From the NCBI RefSeq assembly GCF_001894825.1, contig NZ_BCWY01000027.1, forward strand, positions 1 to 64,000: a stretch of 64,000 nt of DNA, given 5' to 3'. Below are positions 15,001-27,300 of the stretch, in pieces. Under the pieces are notes generated by a model. The model worked only from the letters and a program-made list of their open reading frames with translations, was not told where the DNA came from and searched no databases. The DNA is from Rhodococcus jostii NBRC 16295. GTDB taxonomy: Bacteria; Actinomycetota; Actinomycetes; Mycobacteriales; Mycobacteriaceae. How positions within the stretch are numbered: position 1 is the stretch's first letter; the number at the start of each line of letters is the position of its first letter. Made by a program: the position numbers and the translations under genes.

Positions 15001-18000
15001 GACGACGTGGCGATCGGCACCCCGATCGCCGGCCGCGGCGAGGCGGCGCTCGACGACCTCGTCGGCATGTTCGTCGGCACCCTCGCGCTGCGGACCCCGA
15101 TCGAGGCGGGACAGCCGTTCCGCGACCTGCTCGCGCGGGTCCGCGACGTCGATCTCGGGGCGTTCGCGCACGCCGACCTACCCTTCGAACGCGTGGTGGA
15201 CGCCGTCGGCCCGGTGCGGTCGACCGCGCACTCGCCCCTCTTCCAGGTGTCCCTCGAATTCCAGAACACCGAGAACCCCGCCCTGCGACTGCCCGGGCTG
15301 ACCGTCCAGGGACTCGATCCGGCCCTCGACGTCGTGAAGGTGGACCTCGAGGTCATCCTCGACGAGCGATTCGACGCGGACGGCGCACCTCCGGGATGGA
15401 ATTGCGCGGGCATGGTGGGCGCGATCGACTACGCGACCGACCTGTTCGAGGCCGGCACGGTGCAGGGCTTCGCGGACCGCTTCGTCCGGATCCTCGAGAT
15501 TGTGACCGCCGACCCCGACGTCGTGATCGGCGACGTCGAGATCCTCGGCACCGACGAAGTCGCGGCGCTGACTCCCGCGCGCGGAGCCGCCGACGCGCCG
15601 AACCTCCTGCTGCCCGCACTGTTGGCGGCAGCGGCATCGCGCCCGGACGCCGAGGCGGTGTCGTACGATGGCCGCGCGGTCACCTACCGCGAACTGGACG
15701 AGGCCTCGAACCGGCTGGCGCGCAGGCTGATCGATGCCGGTGCGGGACCCGGGACGTTCGTGGCGCTGAGCTTGCCGCGGTCGATCGAATCGGTGCTGTC
15801 GGTCTGGGCCGTCACGAGAAGCGGTGCGGCGTTCCTGCCCGTAGATCCCGGCTACCCGGAAGAGCGGATCGAGCACATGCTCACCGATTCCGGAGCGGTG
15901 TCCGGCGTGACCGTCCGCGCGCACCGCGACCGGCTGCCAGACACCGTCACCTGGATCGTGCTCGACGACGCCGAGGACGAGGAACTGATCCGGGTGCAGT
16001 CGGCGGCCCCCGTCACCGACGCGGACCGGACCGTGCCGCTGCACGACACGCACCCCGCGTATCTCATCTACACGTCCGGATCCACCGGCACACCCAAGGG
16101 CGTGGCCGTCACGCACCGCGGCCTGGCGAACCTCGCCGCCGAGGAACGCGACCGCCTCGCGGTCACCCCCGACTCCCGGGTCCTGCACTTCGCGTCGCCG
16201 AGCTTCGACGCGTCCGTGTTCGAACTCGTCATGGCGTTGTGCGCGGGCGCGACGCTGGTGATCGCGCCGCCCACGATCTACGGCGGCACCGAGCTGGCCG
16301 CGCTGTTGAGCGAGGAGCGGGTGTCCCACGGGTTCGTCACCCCGACGGCCCTGGCGTCGATGGACCCCCTCGGGTTCGAGTCGCTGCGGACGCTGGTCGT
16401 GGCCGGTGAAGCGTGTCCACCCGAACTCGTCGCCCGGTGGGCACCCGGCCGCCGGATGTTCAACGCGTACGGGCCCACGGAGACCACGATCATGTCGAAC
16501 ATCAGCGAGGCGCTGGTACCGGGCGAACCGGTCACGCTGGGCGCACCCACCCGCGGCGTGTCCGAGGTCGTGCTGGATTCCCGGCTGCGCCCGGTGCCCG
16601 TCGGGGTCGTCGGCGAGCTGTACGTGTCGGGACGCGCCCTCGCCGCCGGATACCACCGCCGGCCCGGCCTGACGGCGTCGCGTTTCGTGGCCGCGCCCTG
16701 GGGCTCGCCCTGTGAACGGATGTACCGCACCGGAGACGTGGTGCGCTGGCGCCGCGACGGCACTCTCGAATACGTCGGGCGCAGCGACTTCCAGGTGAAG
16801 ATCCGCGGGTTCCGGATCGAACCCGGCGAGATCGACGCCGCACTCACCGATCACCCCGACGTCGGGTTCGCCGTCACGATCGCCCGTGCCGGGCCGGTGG
16901 GGGAACCGTTGCTCGTCTCCTACGTCCGCCCGGTCGGCGGCGCGCACGTCGACACCGCGGAGCTCACCCGTCTCATCGGTGAGCGGCTGCCCGCCCACAT
17001 GGTGCCCGCCGCGATCGTCGTGCTCGAGCAGATTCCGCTGACACCGGTCGGCAAGCTGGATCGCGCCGCACTGCCCGCCCCCGCGTTCCTGTCCGGCACC
17101 GGGTTCCGGCTGCCCGCGAACGCCCTGGAGGAAGCGATCGTCGACGTGTTCGCCGACATCCTCGGTCTCGATCGGGTGGGCGCGGACGACAACTTCTTCG
17201 AGATGAGCGGCAACTCCCTGCTCGCCACCAAGGTGGTGGCCGCTCTCCAGGAGAGACTCGACCGGAAGATTCCCCTGCAATGGATGTTCCTGGACCCCAC
17301 ACCGTCCGGGCTCGCCCGCAGAATCGTGCTGCCGTCGGCCGAGGGGGGAGTCCAGGAGGCTCTCGCCGTCGTGATCCCGCTGCGCACGGAGGGCACCGGG
17401 CGACCGCTGTTCTGCGTGCACCCCGGAATCGGGTTGTCCTGGGGGTATGCGGGCCTCGTCCGGTACCTGCCCGCCGACCGCCGCGCATACGGTCTGCAGT
17501 TGCCCACGATCAGCGGCGACGGCGAATACCAGTCGATCGAACAACTCGCCCACCGCTACGTCGAGGAGATGAAGGCGATCCAGCCGGAGGGGCCGTACGA
17601 CCTGCTGGGCTGGTCGCTCGGTGGGGTCATCGCCCACGCGATGGCCGTCGAACTGCAGAGGTCGGGTGACGACGTCGCCACACTCGCGCTCATGGACAGC
17701 TACCCCGACGACGGCTCGGATCAGCTGTTCGGGAAGCTCGACATGCACGACCTGCTGCGTGGACTCGGCCTGGTCGTCGAGACGGACGGCGAGCTCACCT
17801 ACGAGGAGGCTGCGCGGCTGCTCGACGAGTCGTGGGGCAGCGAATCCGGGCTCCGCGGCGACGACCTCGAGCGGATCAACGCCGGTTATGAGAACTCACG
17901 AGACCTGGTCCACCGGTTCGTGCCGCAGGTCTACGACGGCGACCTGCTCATCTTCCCTGCCGTCGGCGCGGACGACACCGACACGAGGCCGCGGTCGGCG

Positions 18001-18135
18001 CAGGAGTGGCGGCGGCTCGTCCGCGGCCGCATCGACGAGCACCCGGTGGACTGCGGGCACAACGACATGATCGAGCCTCGGTCCCTCGCCGCCATCGGGC
18101 CGGTGCTCGCGAGGTACCTCGACACTCGAATGTGA
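1..18135 (+). CDS. Nonribosomal peptide synthetase, 5'-truncated by window (A-T-E/C-A-T/C-A-T-E/C-A-T/C-A-T-TE)
   Basis: The frame is open from base 1 and begins inside a module, just before an adenylation domain, so the true start and at least one C domain lie upstream. Numbering 6044 residues from base 1: A1 1-495, T1 (Ser541), E1 595-1055, C2 1078-1520, A2 1535-2025, T2 (Ser2071), C3 2123-2575, A3 2590-3095, T3 (Ser3141), E3 3195-3655, C4 3678-4130, A4 4140-4630, T4 (Ser4674), C5 4728-5185, A5 5200-5695, T5 (Ser5739), TE 5785-6044 (GWSLGG, Ser5872). C and E domains keep HHxxxDG; carriers before E domains read GGDSI. Hand-read pocket codes are DALFVGAVV, DVLCVAGIL, DFWNVGMVH (Thr), DGFFAGAIM and DAFFVAAIM. 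E3 should turn Thr into D-allo-Thr. C2 and C4 follow E domains and should take D-donors. The TE marks this as a terminal subunit that releases its own peptide. The product is unknown. Confidence 0.96.
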   Translation, partial: ARTLPHLLAAAAAADPEAAALSFEGRQVSYRDLDEWSNRLARLLIDHGAGPEHVVALCLSRSIESVLAVWSVAKTGAAFLPVDPGHPAERIEYMLTDSGAVTGITTAALRPGLPASIPWLVPGDPATQAELSLFPASAVTDTDRTSALHVDHPAYVIYTSGSTGRPKGVVTTHRGLSNFAATEQDTFGTTAESRTLHFASPSFDASVLELMLAVGPGATMVIASPSVYGGDELAELLRRERVTHCFVTPAALASVDPAGLESVECVVTGGESCPPELVARWAPGRRMFDAYGPTEATVVSSISTALAPGEPVTIGAPTLGFTEAVLDARLYPVPAGVAGELYLAGPALARGYHGRHALTAERFVANPFGPPGSRMYRTGDLVRWTADGQLEYLGRTDFQVKIRGFRIELGEVESALLAHEDVAAAVADVRRDGHAGHRLIGYVVPEPGADVDPAALLEFAGERLASYMVPAAVVVIAALPVTVHGKLDRKALPEPDFGVAVIDSRPPRTETETLLADLFRDVLGLEFVGVDDSFFALGGDSIMSIQLVARAKAAGLLLSPRDVFERRTVAGLAEVAHYERADAVVLEELPGGGVGPVPLTPVVAWMLGRSGGRLGRFSQAVLVTAPPRLRRDDLVAAVDAVLDRHDMLRARLDVDGDGQWRMTVLPTRSVSADALIHHVPVPSFDAGDFDAVAAAELNAAADRLDPVSASMLQVLWFDGPGGQGRLLLVAHHLVVDGVSWRILIADLASAHARVAEGLLAALPAVGTSMRRWANGLTDTVRDRLAEGERWRSILDGPDPLLGSRPLDPAVDVDATTGRVTVDVPADVTEALLTTLPAAFHGAVGDGLLTALTLASIRWRRQRGVETAGALINLEGHGREDHVVPGADLSRTVGWFTTLFPVRLDLTGIDVDAALAGAAPAGAAIKAIKEQLLAIPDHGIGYGMLRYLDPGTSAALSRFRPPQISFNYLGRVATSAGDVPWLPVEGRTDLGGTQNHDMPAAWVVDVNAATTVRGGEPVLTATWSYPTGVLAAEDVDELAALWVRGLTSLAEHARRPDAGGLTPSDLDLVSVGQADIDRLEHAYPDLADIWSLSPLQAGLLFHAQLSEHRLDAYQVQLVLDLRGSVDSARLQRAAQGLLDRHANLRVAFADTGGGPVQVVVDAVTAPWTDVDLTHFDETRVATELAALMAADRAVPFDMSEAPLLRFSLLRTAPDRYRLVLTHHHILLDGWSTPLVIKDLLILYATGGDPAALPRVPSYRDYLQWIGGQDHERSTAAWVAALAGADEPTFVAPATRGEHSFAEPEDVRLDVSEEKTRALEALARERGLTTNTLVQVAWGLVLTTLGTREDVTFGATVSGRPPGVTGIESMVGLFINTVPVRLRLRRDETLAELLQRFQAEQSALLDHHYVGLTEIQHAVGEGAAFDTLTVFESYPVDRMGLSEDTDIDGMRVAGIDGIDSTHYPFTLMAHVDTGLHLRLRYQPTVFDSDFAESVTARVARVLQILLSDIDTPVAHLTLLSEAELQEFTAVPGAPAGPPRTLPEILTAAAGDRPDAPAIVFDGRETSYRDLDARSNALARVLIEQGAGPETFVALGLPRSAESVLAVWAVAKAGAAFVPVDPNYPPDRIEHMLADSGAALGVTTSAHRNRLPGTVPWLVLDEPSFAGTWSAARVTDVDRRSVLDVDHAAYAIYTSGSTGRPKGVVVTHRGLANLLTEQTEHYTVLPESRCLHICSPSFDVAILELVQSCAAGAALVIAPPDVYGGAELAELLRRERVTHACITPAVLATVESDGIEHLEALVVAGDAVGDELVATWGTDRGMFNGYGPTEATILTTFSRPLTPGEPVTIGGPVRGVALSVLDSRLQPVPAGVPGELYIAGPALARGYHRRPALTAERFVANPYGGGRMYRTGDVVRWRRDHTLEYLGRSDFQVKIRGQRVELGEIDSVLTTHPHLDFAATLGRPGPLGDTALVSYVLPHDGEEVAAPDILAFAGRILPKYMVPAAVVVLDEIPLTPVGKLDRKALPAPEFVSATIGYRAPTTPVEEAVAQVFADVLGAPRVGADDSFFELGGDSLSATRAVARINSALDAGIGVAALFDAPVVADLAVRIDSASPAYTRPAALAVRPRPDRIPLSLAQQRMWFVNQFDTSSPAYNIPIALRLTGALDHDALLGAVGDVVERHESLRTVFPGSADGPHQVIVDPGRATPSLDPVAVSGGRDLRDALAALVDTGFDVSDEIPFRAALFELDAEQHVLAIVVHHIAADGFSMRPLARDVMLAYTARTVGETPGWTPLPVQYADYSVWQRDVLGAEDEPDSVMSRQLGYWTDALSGVPEVLQIPVDRPRPAQRSYRGSVVEFDVPARLHRSLSAIAARHNATLFMAVHAAFAVLLSRLSGTDDITMGTPVAGRGQAVLDDVVGMFVNTLVLRTVVDPGASFGDVLTSVRAADLGAFEHADIPFERLVDHLAPERSTSHAPLFQVLIEFRNAEGTHLELPGLTVDSLDVDLGVAKFDLELGLAEQIDEHGAPAGLAAGLRFATDVFDRDTVIRFGERFLRLLESIAATADLPVGDIEILDPVERALVLPPRAGSAAPDATLPELFERAAELSRGATAVVCEGESLTYEELDTRSNRLARLLIDRGAGPETLVAVAAARSVDLVVALLAVVKSGAGYVPVDVTYPAERLAYVFADAWPVCVLTTGDEAGTVEASGVPVLLVDSSDTAAELDRTSPLPVTDGDRTGPLHPDAVAYVIYTSGSTGRPKGVQVSHRNVAALFANTQPLFRFDSSDVWTMFHSAAFDFSVWELWGALLHGGRLVVVDYFTTRSPDAFLNLLKDEKVTVLNQTPTAFYQLAEADRVAGGADLALRVVVFGGEALDLGQLTRWYARHADAAPVLVNMYGITETTVHVSHLPLDEKLAARASASVIGRGLPGLRVYVLDPRLHPVPPGVVGELYVSGAQVSRGYLGRYALTATRFVADPHTPGSRMYRSGDLGRWNTNGQLEYLGRNDFQVQVKGFRIELGEVESALLACDGVAQSVVLSRRERLVGYVVPEAGRVLDPAGLVDAVAGRLAAHMVPAAVVILDALPLTVNGKLDRRALPEPDFGQRVSLGRAPATETERILAGLFAEVLGLESVGVDDSFFAVGGDSIMSIQLVTRAKASGVVITPRDVFERKTVAALAEVATTGEETVALAELPGGGVGEIPLTPIVRWMLGREGDFRRYSQAALFSTPAELDEGTLTAAMQAVLDRHDVLRARLYPSDRAEHGWTMAAAPPGWVRATSMVRAVPLDAEASFTDAAARELDAAAGRLDPESGVMVQAVWFESSATPAARGRLLIVAHHVVVDGVSWRILIPDLALACAQVLSGDTPTLPATGTSMRRWAHALTDVAQESSRTAELGLWRRMLDTPDPPLGSRPLTASDIEISATDVQLPNAVTEALLTSLPRAFHGNVGDGLLTALALALVRWRRGRGIESSGALVNLEGHGREEQVVPGADLSRTVGWFTTIFPVGLDLGGVDVEDAFAAGPAAGAAIKGVKERLRAIPDHGIGFGLLRYLDDRTAPELSARANPQVSFNYLGRLGAGAAPDGDWTPLSDTGLAAAAHSGLPAAAVVDVNARTTDTAAGPALTATWSFPVGVIAAEDVDELARLWARALEALAEHARSGGGGFTPSDLNLVPLGQSAIDDLERRYPAMADVWPLSPLQAGMLFHAELADESVDAYLVQLILELGGDVDAARLHRAAGALVERHPNLRSAFLHDTDGGAVQVVSDRVDVPWREIDLGGSDDDAAAAAIERLLAADRTTPFDMATAPLIRFLLIRTAGGRCRLVSTNHHILLDGWSMPLLIRELLTLYATDGDPSPLPRVRDYRDYLTWLRGRDTDVSARAWADALAGVEEPTLLVPADRARQLSTVSREWVFDLDEDRTGRLREFARTRGLTLNTILQTAWGVVLGMLTGRDDVVFGATVSGRPPELSGIETMVGLFINTVPVRITLRPDETLGALLERVQAEQAAMLDYHYTGLAQIQDAAGPGVGFDTLTVFESYPVDRAGLSEDTDIAGLRVTGVDARDAAHYPLSLVASAEASLHLKFEYVPDLFAPGAIEDIAVRVVRVLGACTNPEVPLARLSLLTEREQEELVPVRGGAGGSTRTLARIFTDAAAVDPDAVALSSGDVEVSYRELDERSNRLARVLIARGAGPEISVAVGVPRSIDSMLCIWAVAKTGAAFVPVDPNYPDERIIHMLTDSGCALGLTTAGHRDRLPETTTWLVLDDPAFAADCATGSAAPVDDGDRTAPVTLDTAAYLVYTSGSTGTPKGVTVTHRGLDNFARDQLARFGAGAESRTLHFSTPSFDGSLFEYLQAFGAAATMVIVPPTVFGGDELAQLIRDRRVTHAFVTTAALASLDPTGLDHFTDVAVGGEACPPELVARWAPGRRLYNAYGPTETTIMSNISDPMTAGERITIGGPIRGVTELVLDSRLQPVPVGVPGELYLAGAGLARGYHRRPSLTAERFVANPAQSGDRMYRTGDVVRWTAEHTVEYLRRSDFQVKVRGFRIELGEIDATLTADPDVRFAVTVAYRGPAGDTLLASYVVPAPGRALDTGRITRRLADRLPAHMVPSSITVLAEIPLTAVGKFDRTALPAPEFAVGPGEYRAPADPVEETVAEVFAEVLGLDRVSADASFFDLGGNSLSATRAVARLRAALGTDVGVRALFEAPTVAAFAARIEHAGAGTSGRPALTAGKRPDRIPLSYAQQRMWFINQFDTSSPAYNIPMIVRLTGHLDVDALTSAVADVVSRHESLRTRFPLRDGEPVQEVLEPDPPALAPIPIADEHQLRDELTRLVSAGFDVTAEVPLRIALYSLDLYSLEVDTHVLAVVVHHISADGFSMAPLVRDVMIAYESRVHGRAPGWTPLPVQYADYALWQRRLLGSEDDPGSLLSRQLSYWQSALSGLPELLELPTDHRRPAQQSFHGDRVRFAIDAGLHERIRTAAREHGSTEFMVVHAALAVLLGRLGSTDDVAIGTPIAGRGEAALDDLVGMFVGTLALRTPIEAGQPFRDLLARVRDVDLGAFAHADLPFERVVDAVGPVRSTAHSPLFQVSLEFQNTENPALRLPGLTVQGLDPALDVVKVDLEVILDERFDADGAPPGWNCAGMVGAIDYATDLFEAGTVQGFADRFVRILEIVTADPDVVIGDVEILGTDEVAALTPARGAADAPNLLLPALLAAAASRPDAEAVSYDGRAVTYRELDEASNRLARRLIDAGAGPGTFVALSLPRSIESVLSVWAVTRSGAAFLPVDPGYPEERIEHMLTDSGAVSGVTVRAHRDRLPDTVTWIVLDDAEDEELIRVQSAAPVTDADRTVPLHDTHPAYLIYTSGSTGTPKGVAVTHRGLANLAAEERDRLAVTPDSRVLHFASPSFDASVFELVMALCAGATLVIAPPTIYGGTELAALLSEERVSHGFVTPTALASMDPLGFESLRTLVVAGEACPPELVARWAPGRRMFNAYGPTETTIMSNISEALVPGEPVTLGAPTRGVSEVVLDSRLRPVPVGVVGELYVSGRALAAGYHRRPGLTASRFVAAPWGSPCERMYRTGDVVRWRRDGTLEYVGRSDFQVKIRGFRIEPGEIDAALTDHPDVGFAVTIARAGPVGEPLLVSYVRPVGGAHVDTAELTRLIGERLPAHMVPAAIVVLEQIPLTPVGKLDRAALPAPAFLSGTGFRLPANALEEAIVDVFADILGLDRVGADDNFFEMSGNSLLATKVVAALQERLDRKIPLQWMFLDPTPSGLARRIVLPSAEGGVQEALAVVIPLRTEGTGRPLFCVHPGIGLSWGYAGLVRYLPADRRAYGLQLPTISGDGEYQSIEQLAHRYVEEMKAIQPEGPYDLLGWSLGGVIAHAMAVELQRSGDDVATLALMDSYPDDGSDQLFGKLDMHDLLRGLGLVVETDGELTYEEAARLLDESWGSESGLRGDDLERINAGYENSRDLVHRFVPQVYDGDLLIFPAVGADDTDTRPRSAQEWRRLVRGRIDEHPVDCGHNDMIEPRSLAAIGPVLARYLDTRM
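14527..14556 (+). repeat. 15-bp tandem duplication in C5 of first NRPS
   Basis: CTGTACTCCCTCGA occurs at 14527-14540 and again at 14542-14555, giving [10 protein letters not shown]. The parallel C domain of the second NRPS has a single-length strand ([11 protein letters not shown]) here. It looks like a recent slippage event just ahead of the HHISADG motif at 14587. Confidence 0.75.
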
Positions 18136-18148
18136 ACCCGGGGTCGCG

Positions 18149-18180
18149 GCGGGCGAATACCCGAAAACGGGGCCGCCCGC
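18149..18180 (+). terminator. Hairpin after first NRPS gene
   Basis: An imperfect nested stem lies 14 bases past the stop: outer arms GCGGGCG (18149-18155) and CGCCCGC (18174-18180), inner arms CCCG and CGGG around an AAAA loop. There is no T-tract, so it may be a Rho-assisted or partial terminator. It suggests the two NRPS genes are not simply read through. Confidence 0.45.
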
Positions 18181-18254
18181 TGTGCAACGATGAACTCTGT
18201 GTGCCCTGATGATGGCAAACGAATGATCACGGGGGCGGGGAGAAGAGTCCGCCT

Positions 18255-18268
18255 CTCGCATTTGCGAG
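18255..18268. promoter_or_regulatory. Palindrome upstream of second NRPS gene
   Basis: CTCGCATTTGCGAG is a perfect 6-bp inverted repeat with a 2-base spacer, 61 bases before the GTG start of the second NRPS. Its size and place fit an operator for a dimeric regulator. No regulator gene is in the window to pair with it, and no clear -10/-35 was recognised. The rest of the 194-bp gap between the NRPS genes holds the hairpin at 18149-18180 and the GGGGAGGA ribosome binding site at 18316-18323. Confidence 0.35.
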
Positions 18269-18329
18269 TGCCGATTCGGACGCGGACACACCTTCGCCGG
18301 TCGGGGACACCCTATGGGGAGGAACCGCC

Positions 18330-21300
18330 GTGAAGCCCGTCGACACGCGGAAACCGGCTACACCGACCAACGATGCGGCGCCATTCCCGCTGTCCGCGGC
18401 CCAGCGAGCGACGTGGTTCGCGCAGCAACTCGACCCCGCGGTGCCGATCTCGGTAGCGCATTACGTCGAGTTGCACGGCGACCTCGACGTCGACCTGCTG
18501 CGACGGGAGACCGTCGCGACCGGTCGCGAGTTCCAGTCGCCCTACCTCCGGGTCGTCGAGGTCGACGGCCGGCCGATGCAGTACGTGGACGAGTCGATCG
18601 ACATTCCGGTCACCTTCGTCGACCTTCGTGATGCGGACGACCCGATCGCCGCTGCGCACGACTGGATGGACCGGGACTACCGGACGCCACTCGATCTCGG
18701 TGCGGACCGACTGGTCGAGACCTCCGTGCTGTGCGTGGGCGAAGCACATTACCTGTGGTACAGCCGCATTCATCACGTCGCGCTCGACGGGTACGGCGCC
18801 ATGACGCTGATCAACCGGATCGCGCACCGGTATTCGGCCTCCGTGGCCGGTCGCGAACCGGATCGGAGCCGGGCGGCAAGCCTGCGGGAGCTGTACGACG
18901 TCGACACCCGCTATCGCTCCTCCGATCGGTTCGCCGCGGATCGGGAGTACTGGGCGGCGCGGATCGAGGCCGCGGAGGGATCGACTCTGGCCGAGAAGAC
19001 CGCGCCCGCCGTCGCCAGGAGCACGCTCGAGAGCGCCTCACTGTCCGAGGCGGCGCTCACCGGTCTTCAGAATTCCGACAGTAAGGCCACCGCCACCGCG
19101 GCCGCCACGATCATCGCCGCCTTCGCCTGCTACCTCTCGCGCGCCACGGCGAAAGACACTGTTCTCGTCCAGGTTCCGATGTCCGGTCGGACGACGTCAC
19201 TGCTTCGCAATTCCGGGGGGATGACGGTCAACGTCGCGCCGCTGTCGATCTCGGTCGACGAGGGCGGCACGGTCGCGGAACTCGTGTCGCGGGTTCAGCG
19301 CGAACTGATGGGAGCGTTGCGGCATCAACGGTGCAGTCTCGACGACATCCGTCGCGACCTGCGCCCGAGCCGAGGCGCCGGGCTCGATGGGCCCATGGTC
19401 AACGTCATGCTGTTCCACCAGGAGGTTCAACTGGGCTCCCTGACCGGTGACTACCACATCGTCACGTCCGGTCCGGTGGACGATCTCCTGGTCAACGTGT
19501 ACCCGAGCGGCAGTCCCGCGGGACTCTTCGTCGACTTCCGGGCGAATCCGAACCGGTACGAGGATGCGGTGCTCCGCCGGCACCACCAGGAATTCGTCGA
19601 ACTCCTGCAGGAATTCATCGCAGCAGACCCACAGGCCGGGCTCGCCACCCTTCACCCGTCGACCGCACGGAAGGGGCAGCGACTCCGACGCGAGGCGCGG
19701 CAGATCGCATACTGGAAGGCACGACTCGCGGGTCTTCCCGAACTGCTGACCCTGCCGTCCGATCGGGCTCGACCCGCCGTGCGATCCCTGAGGGCGGACC
19801 GTGTCGACGTCCCGATCGGTGCCGACACCCATCGCGGAGTGGTCGCGCTGGCACGGGAACACGGCACGACCCCCTTCCACGTCCTGCACGCGGCCCTGAC
19901 CGTTCTGCTGAGCCGGCTCGCCGGCACTTCGGATGTGCCGATCGGAACGCCGGCCGCGGTGGACGAGGGCCGGAACACCGTGGTGCTGCGGAGCCGCGTC
20001 CAACCGGGCATGTCCTTCACGGACCTGGTCGGACGCGTCCGGGAGGCCCACGACGAGGCATTCGAGCACCGCGAGGTGCCGTTCGAGCGAGTGGTGCGGG
20101 CCCTCGAGGTCGGTGAGTCCCCCGCCTACGCGCCGATCGTCCAGGTGCTGTTCGAACACCGCGGTGGGGCGGAGCCGTCCGGGATCGGCCGCTTCGACCT
20201 CCAGGTGACGGCGGAGGAGAACTTCGACGCCGACGACGTCCCGTCCGGCATCACGGCGACCCTCGAGTTCGCCGCCGATCTGTTCGACCACCACACGGTC
20301 CTGACGCTCGGCGAACGGTTCCGTCGAATCCTGGAGACGGCCACGATCGACCCGGGGATCGTGATCGGCGACATCGACATCCTGTCCGCACGCGAACGGG
20401 CCACCCTCGTTCCGGTCCGGGGCGTGCCGGGCAGCGCGGGGCGCACCCTGCCCGAATTGTTCGCAGCAGCAGTCGTAGTCGACCCGGACGGTGTCGCACT
20501 CTCGTACCGCGGTGTCGACGTGACGTACCGCGAGTTGGACGAGCGCTCGAACCAGTTGGCCCGCGTCCTGGCCGCACGAGGAATCGGACCGGAAGACACT
20601 GTGGCCCTGGGCCTGACGCGCTCGATCGAATCGGTGCTGTCGATGCTGGCCGTCGCGAAGGCGGGCGCAGCCTTCCTGCCGGTGGATCCGAGTTATCCGG
20701 CCGAGCGCATCGAGCACATGCTGGGCGATTCGGGATCCGTCGTGGGGGTCACGGTGTCCGACAGTCGTTCCCGGCTGCCGGACTCCGTTCCCTGGCTGGT
20801 GCTCGACGACGAGGAATTCCGCACTCTCTGTGCGGCTCAGACGGCGTCCGCCATGACCGATGCCGACCGGGCACGGCCACTCCACCTGGAGAATCCGGCC
20901 TACCTGATCTATACGTCCGGTTCGACGGGCCGGCCCAAAGGAGTCGTGGTCACCCACAGCGGCCTGGACGACTTCGCGGCCGAGCAGCACTCACGTTCCG
21001 GGGCGACGCAGGCGTCCCGGATCCTGCACTTCTCCACCCCGAGTTTCGATGCGTCCGTGTCCGAGTATCTGCACGTGTTCGCCGCCGCGGCAACCATGGT
21101 GATCGTTCCGTCCACGGTCTACGGTGGTGCCGAGTTGTTCGCGCTTCTGGAGGCGGAGCGGGTCACTCACGGGTTCGTCACCACTGCCGCGCTCGGGTCG
21201 GTGGAGCCGACAGGGCTTTCCGCCTTCCGGGACGTGGTGTGCGGCGGCGAGGCGTGCCCGCCGGAACTGGTGACCCGGTGGGCGCCCGGCCGCAGGCTGC

Positions 21301-24300
21301 GCAACGCGTACGGGCCGACCGAGGCCACGGTCATGTCGAACATCAGTGAACCGATGTCATCGGCGGGAGCGATCACGGTGGGGGGTCCGCTCCGCGGATT
21401 CCACGAGGTCGTCCTCGATGCGCGGTTGACACCGGTGCCGGTCGGGGTGGCCGGGGAGCTGTACATCTCGGGTGACGCCCTGGCGCGCGGGTATCACGGA
21501 AAGCCGGGGTTGACGGCGGAACGGTTCGTGGCCGATCCCTTCGGCGGTCCGGGCGAACGGATGTATCGCACCGGGGACCTGGTGCGGTGGCGCGCCGACC
21601 GCACACTCGAGTATGTGGGCCGCAGCGATTTTCAGGTGAAGGTGCGCGGTTTCCGCATCGAGCCCGGGGAGATCGACACCGTCCTCCAGTCCCATCCACA
21701 CGTGCGGACCGCGGTGACGATCCCGCGGGCGGCGCCGTCGGGAGACACGCTGCTCGTGTCGTACGTCCTGCCCGCCGCCGGCCGGCGGCTCGCGACCGCC
21801 GAAGTGTTGCGCCACGTGGGCGGGCAGCTGCCGCCGCACATGGTGCCCTCCGCGATCGTGGTCCTGGACGAGATGCCGATGACCCCGGCGGGGAAGATCG
21901 ATCGGCGGGCGTTACCTGCGCCCGAATTCCTCTCGACGGCAGACGAGTTCCGTGCCCCGTCGAATCCGGTGCAGCGCGCGGTGGCGCGGGTGTATGCCGA
22001 TGTTCTGGGGGTGGAGCGAATCGGTCTCGGCGACAGCTTCTTCGACCTCGGCGGGAACTCGCTGGCTGCGACCAGGGTGGTCGCGCGTGTCAATGCCGCG
22101 CTCGGCGTCGCTCTCACGGTGCGCACCCTGTTCGAGGTGCCGACGGTGGAGGCGCTGGCGGAGTGGGTCGCGCGCGCCGACGCCAGGGGAGCCGACCGCC
22201 CGAATCTCGTGGCGCAGGAGCGCCCGGAACGAATTCCGCTGTCGCTCGCGCAGCAGCGGCTGTGGTTCATCAACCAGTTCGACACCTCCTCGCCGGCCTA
22301 CAACATTCCGATGGTCGTCCGCCTGTCCGGGACGCTCGACATCGAGGCGCTCCGGGCGGCGGTGGGGGACGTCCTCGAACGACACGAATCGCTGCGCACC
22401 GTGTACCCGGCATCGACCGACGGACCGCATCAGGTGATCGTGCCGCCGGAACAGGTGATTCCGGACCTGGCGCCGAGGACAGTCGGGGGCGAGGAGGCGT
22501 TGCACGCGCAGATCACCGCGCTGACCGCCCGGGGCTTCGACGTGAGCGCAGAGGTGCCTCTGCGTGGTGCCGTGCTGCGGACCGGCCCCGACGAGCACGT
22601 TCTCATGCTGGTGGTGCACCACATTTCGGCGGACGGGGCGTCGCTGGCACCGCTCGCCCACGACCTGACGGTGGCGTATGCGGCGCGGGTACGGGCACAG
22701 GCACCGGACTGGCTGCCACTGCCGGTGCAGTACGCCGACTACAGCCTGTGGCAGCGGGCAGTCCTCGGCAGTGACCGGGATCCCGCCAGCATCATGTCGG
22801 CGCAGTTGGTGTTCTGGAAGACGGCGTTGTCCGGGCTCCCCGACGTGATGGACCTTCCCCTGGATCAGCCGAGACCTGCCGAGCGATCACTGCGGGGCGG
22901 GACGGTCCCGTTCTCCGTGCCTGCGGACGTCCATCGGGACCTTCTCCTGCTCGCGCGTCGCCACGACGCGACGATGTTCATGGTGATGCACGCCGCGCTG
23001 GCCGTGTTGGCGGCCAGGTTGAGCGCGTCCACGGACATCGCGATCGGAACGCCGATCGCCGGGCGCGGTGAGGAGGCCCTCGACGATCTGGTGGGGATGC
23101 TCGTCAACACGCTGGTACTGCGGACCACCGTGGAGCCCGCCGCGACGTTCGCCCAGGTGCTGTCCCGCGCGCGGGAGGCAGACCTCGCCGCGTTCGGTCA
23201 TACGGAAGTGCCCTTCGAGAGCGTCGTGGACGCCGTCGCACCGAGTCGTTCGAGCGCGTACTCCCCGTTGTTCCAGGTCATGTTGGAGTTCCAGAACACA
23301 GTTCCGGCCCAGGTGGAGTTGCCGGGTCTGACCGTCGAGACCGTCGAGGTCGACACCGCTGTCTGCAAATTCGATCTGCAAGTGACGCTGGCGGAACACT
23401 ACGACGAGTCGGGGACCGCAGCCGGCATCTCGGGCGGGTTCACCTTCGCGTCGGATGTGTTCGACCGGGCGACGGTGGTGGGGTTCGGCCAGCGGTTCGT
23501 CCGGATTCTGGAGGCGGTTGCGGGGGAGGTGGGGTCTGCGGTCGGGGATGTGGAGGTGTTGGGTCCGGGTGAGCGGTCGTTGGTGGTCGAGGCGTGGAAT
23601 GCGACGGGGCGTGGGGTGCCGCGGGCGACGTTGGTGGAGTTGTTCGATGCGCAGGTGGTGCGTACTCCGGATGCGCCGGCGGTGGTGTTCGAGGGTGTGG
23701 TGTTGTCGTATGGGGAGTTCGATGTTCGGGTGAATCGGTTGGCGCGGTTTCTGATCGGTGCGGGGGTGGGTCCGGAGTCGTTGGTGGGTGTCGCGGTGCG
23801 GCGTTCTCTGGATTTGTTGGTGGGGATGTATGCGGTGGTGAAGGCGGGTGGGGCGTATGTGCCGATCGACCCGGATCAGCCTGCCGAGCGGGTGGGGTAT
23901 GTGGTGGCGACGGCGGATCCGGTGTTGGTTCTGACCACGTCGGGGGATCGGGTGGCACTGCCCGCGGACGTGGCGGTCGTCGAACTCGACGGGCTCGATG
24001 TGTCGGGGTTCTCGGGGGAGTCGGTGCGGGATGGGGAGCGGTTGGGGCGGCTGCGTGTGGAGAATTCGGCGTATGTGATGTTCACGTCCGGTTCGACGGG
24101 GCGGCCGAAGGGGGTTGCGGTGCCGCATGTGGGCATCGTGAATCGGTTGGTGTGGATGCAGGGGGAGTATGGGCTCGGCTCCGTTGATGTGGTGTTGCAG
24201 AAGACGCCGGTGGCGTTCGATGTGTCGGTGTGGGAGTTGTTCTGGCCGTTGCAGGTGGGTGCGCGGTTGGTGATTGCGCGGCCGGACGGGCACCGCGACC

Positions 24301-27300
24301 CGAGGTATCTGGCAGACACCATCGTCGAGTACGCGGTGACGGCAGTGCATTTCGTGCCGTCGATGCTGGCGGTGTTCACCGCCGAGCCGGCGGCGGCGGA
24401 GTGCACGAGCCTGCGGTGGGTGTTCGCCTCGGGCGAGGCGTTACCCGCGCCGACGGCGGCGAGGATGCGGGCGCTGGTGCCCGGTGCCCGGGTGCACAAC
24501 CTGTACGGCCCGACCGAGGCGTCGGTGGACGTGACCTTCCACGAGGTCACCGATGCGGACGTGACGAGTGTGCCGATCGGTGCGCCGGTGTGGAATACGC
24601 AGGCGTTGGTGCTGGACGCGCGGTTGCGGCCGGTGCCGGTGGGGGTGGCGGGGGAGTTGTACCTCGGCGGTGTGCAGTTGGCCCGGGGTTATCAGGGCCG
24701 GCCGGATCTGACGGCGGAGCGGTTCGTGGCGAATCCGTTCGGTGCCGGGCGTTTGTATCGGACCGGGGATCGGGTGCGGTGGTTGCCGGGTGGGCAGCTG
24801 GAGTATCTGGGGCGTACCGATTTTCAGGTGAAGCTGCGGGGTCAGCGGATCGAGTTGGGGGAGATCGAGGCGGTGCTGTCGCGCCGTGAGGACATCGCGC
24901 AGGCGGTGGTGGTGCTGCGCGGTGACGGGGCCACGGGTGACTATCTTGCCGCGTATGCGGTGCCGGTGGGCGGTGCGGTGGTCGACGAGCGGGCGGTGCT
25001 CGCCACTGCGGCGGCGTCGCTTCCCGGTTTCATGGTGCCGGCCACGGTGACGGTGCTGCGGGAACTGCCGGTGAACGCGAACGGCAAACTCGACCGAAAA
25101 GCACTGCCCGAGCCAGACTTCGGAGCGGCTGCAGTCGGATTCGTTGCACCCCGCACTCCGATCGAACAGATCGTCGCCGCCGTGTGCGCCGACCTGCTCG
25201 GGCTCCCACGGGTGGGCGCCGCCGACAACTTCTTCGCCCTCGGCGGCAACTCCCTGATCGCCACCCGGTTGGTGGCACGGATCAATGCTGCGGTCGGCGA
25301 CCGGATCGGTCTGCGCGACGTGTTCGACGCCCCCACGGTGGCGGGCCTGGCAGCGCGAGCCGAGTCACAGGAAGGGCGGGAATCGCGTCCGCCGCTGAAG
25401 CCGCGGGAAGGCACCGCGGAAGTCCCGGTGTCGCCAGCCCAGCAGCGGATGTGGTTCGTCAACCAGTTCGACACCTCGTCGTCCGCCTACAACGTGGCGT
25501 TCGTGTTGCGGCTCGAGGGACGGCTCGACGTGCGTGCGCTCCAGGCGGCAGTGGCCGACGTCATCGAACGACACGAGGCCGTGCGCACTGTCTTCCCGCT
25601 CACCGAGGACGGACCGCGCCAGGTGATCCTGCCTGCGACGCGCGCGGTGCCGGACCTCCATCCGATCGACGTGTCGGGGGAAGCCGAACTCCGAGAACGT
25701 TCTCTGCGTGTGCTGTCCGAAGGTTTCGACGTGACGGAGCAGGTCCCGTTGCGCGCGAAGCTGTTCACTCTCGACGAGGACGTGCACGTGCTCGCGGTGG
25801 TGGTGCATCACATCGCGGCCGACGGTTTCTCGATGGCGCCGCTGGCCAGGGACGTCATGACCGCGTATGGGTCGAGGGCGAACGGGAACGCACCGGACTG
25901 GGCACCCCTCCCGGTGCAGTACGGCGACTACGCGCTGTGGCAGCGGGAGTGGCTGGGCTCGGAATCCGACGACGAGTCGACCGTGTCGAGGCAGCTGGCC
26001 TACTGGACCGTCACGCTGTCGGACCTGCCCGACGTGCTGGAACTCCCCGCCGACCGTTCCCGCCCCGCGGTCCGAACTCTTCGCGGCGGCCGCGTCGACT
26101 TCGTGATCGACCCGGAGATTCATGCCGGTGTGGTGAGGATGGCCCGGCAACACAATTCGACGGTGTTCATGACCGTGCACGCCGCGCTGGCGATCATGCT
26201 GGCACGACTGAGCGGCTCCGACGACATCGCCGTCGGAACGCCGATCGCCGGTCGCGGTGAGCGCGAACTCGACGACGTGGTGGGCATGTTCGTGAACACC
26301 CTCGTCCTGCGGACCCGCGTCGACGGCGGCGCCACGTTCTCGGAATTCCTCGGCAGCGTTCGGGAAGCCGACCTGGGCGCCTTCACCCACGCGGAAGTCC
26401 CGTTCGAACGGGTGGTGGAGGTCCTGAGTCCGTCCCGGTCGACGGCGCATTCACCGCTCTTCCAGGTGATGCTGGAGTTCCAGGACATCGAGCGCCCCAC
26501 GCTGGAACTGCCGGATCTGCGGGTTCGGCGCGTCGACGTGGACATCGACACGACCAACTTCGACCTGCAGTTGACGGTGTCCGAGAACACGGACGTCGAC
26601 GGCAACCCGGCGGGAATCACCGCGGCACTCGGCTACGCGACCGACCTCTTCGACGAGGAGACCGCCGCCGGGTTCGCGACACGACTCCAGCGCATCCTCG
26701 CGGCGGTCACCGCCGACCCCGGCGCGAGCGTGGGAGACATCGACCTGCTCGGCGCCCGGGAGCGCGCCGAACTGGTGCCGGTGCCGGGTGGGGCCGCGGT
26801 CGGACCGCGGACACTGCCGGACCTGCTGGCGGACGCAGCCGCGAGGAATCCGGATGCCGTCGCAGTGGTCTCCGAGGGACGCGAGGTGCGCTACGGCGAG
26901 CTCGACAGGCGCTCGAATCAGCTGGCTCACATGTTGATCGAGCGCGGCATCGGACCGGAGAGCGTGGTCGCACTGTGTGTGCCGCGGTCGATGGAGTCCG
27001 TGCTGGCTGTGTGGGGCGTGGCGAAGTCGGGGGCCGCCTTCCTCCCGGTGGATCCGCATCATCCCGCTGCCCGGATCGAGTACATGCTCACCGACTCCGA
27101 TGCCGTGTCGGGTGTGACGACGTCGGCCGCGTGTGCCGCACTCCCCGAGGTGGTGCCGTGGCTGGTCCTCGACCAACCCGAAGTCGACGACCGGCTGTCG
27201 GCGTACCCGACGTCGCCGGTGACCGACGACGAGCGGATTTCGCCCGTACGGGTCGACAATCCGGCGTACCTGATCTACACCTCGGGGTCGACCGGCAGGC

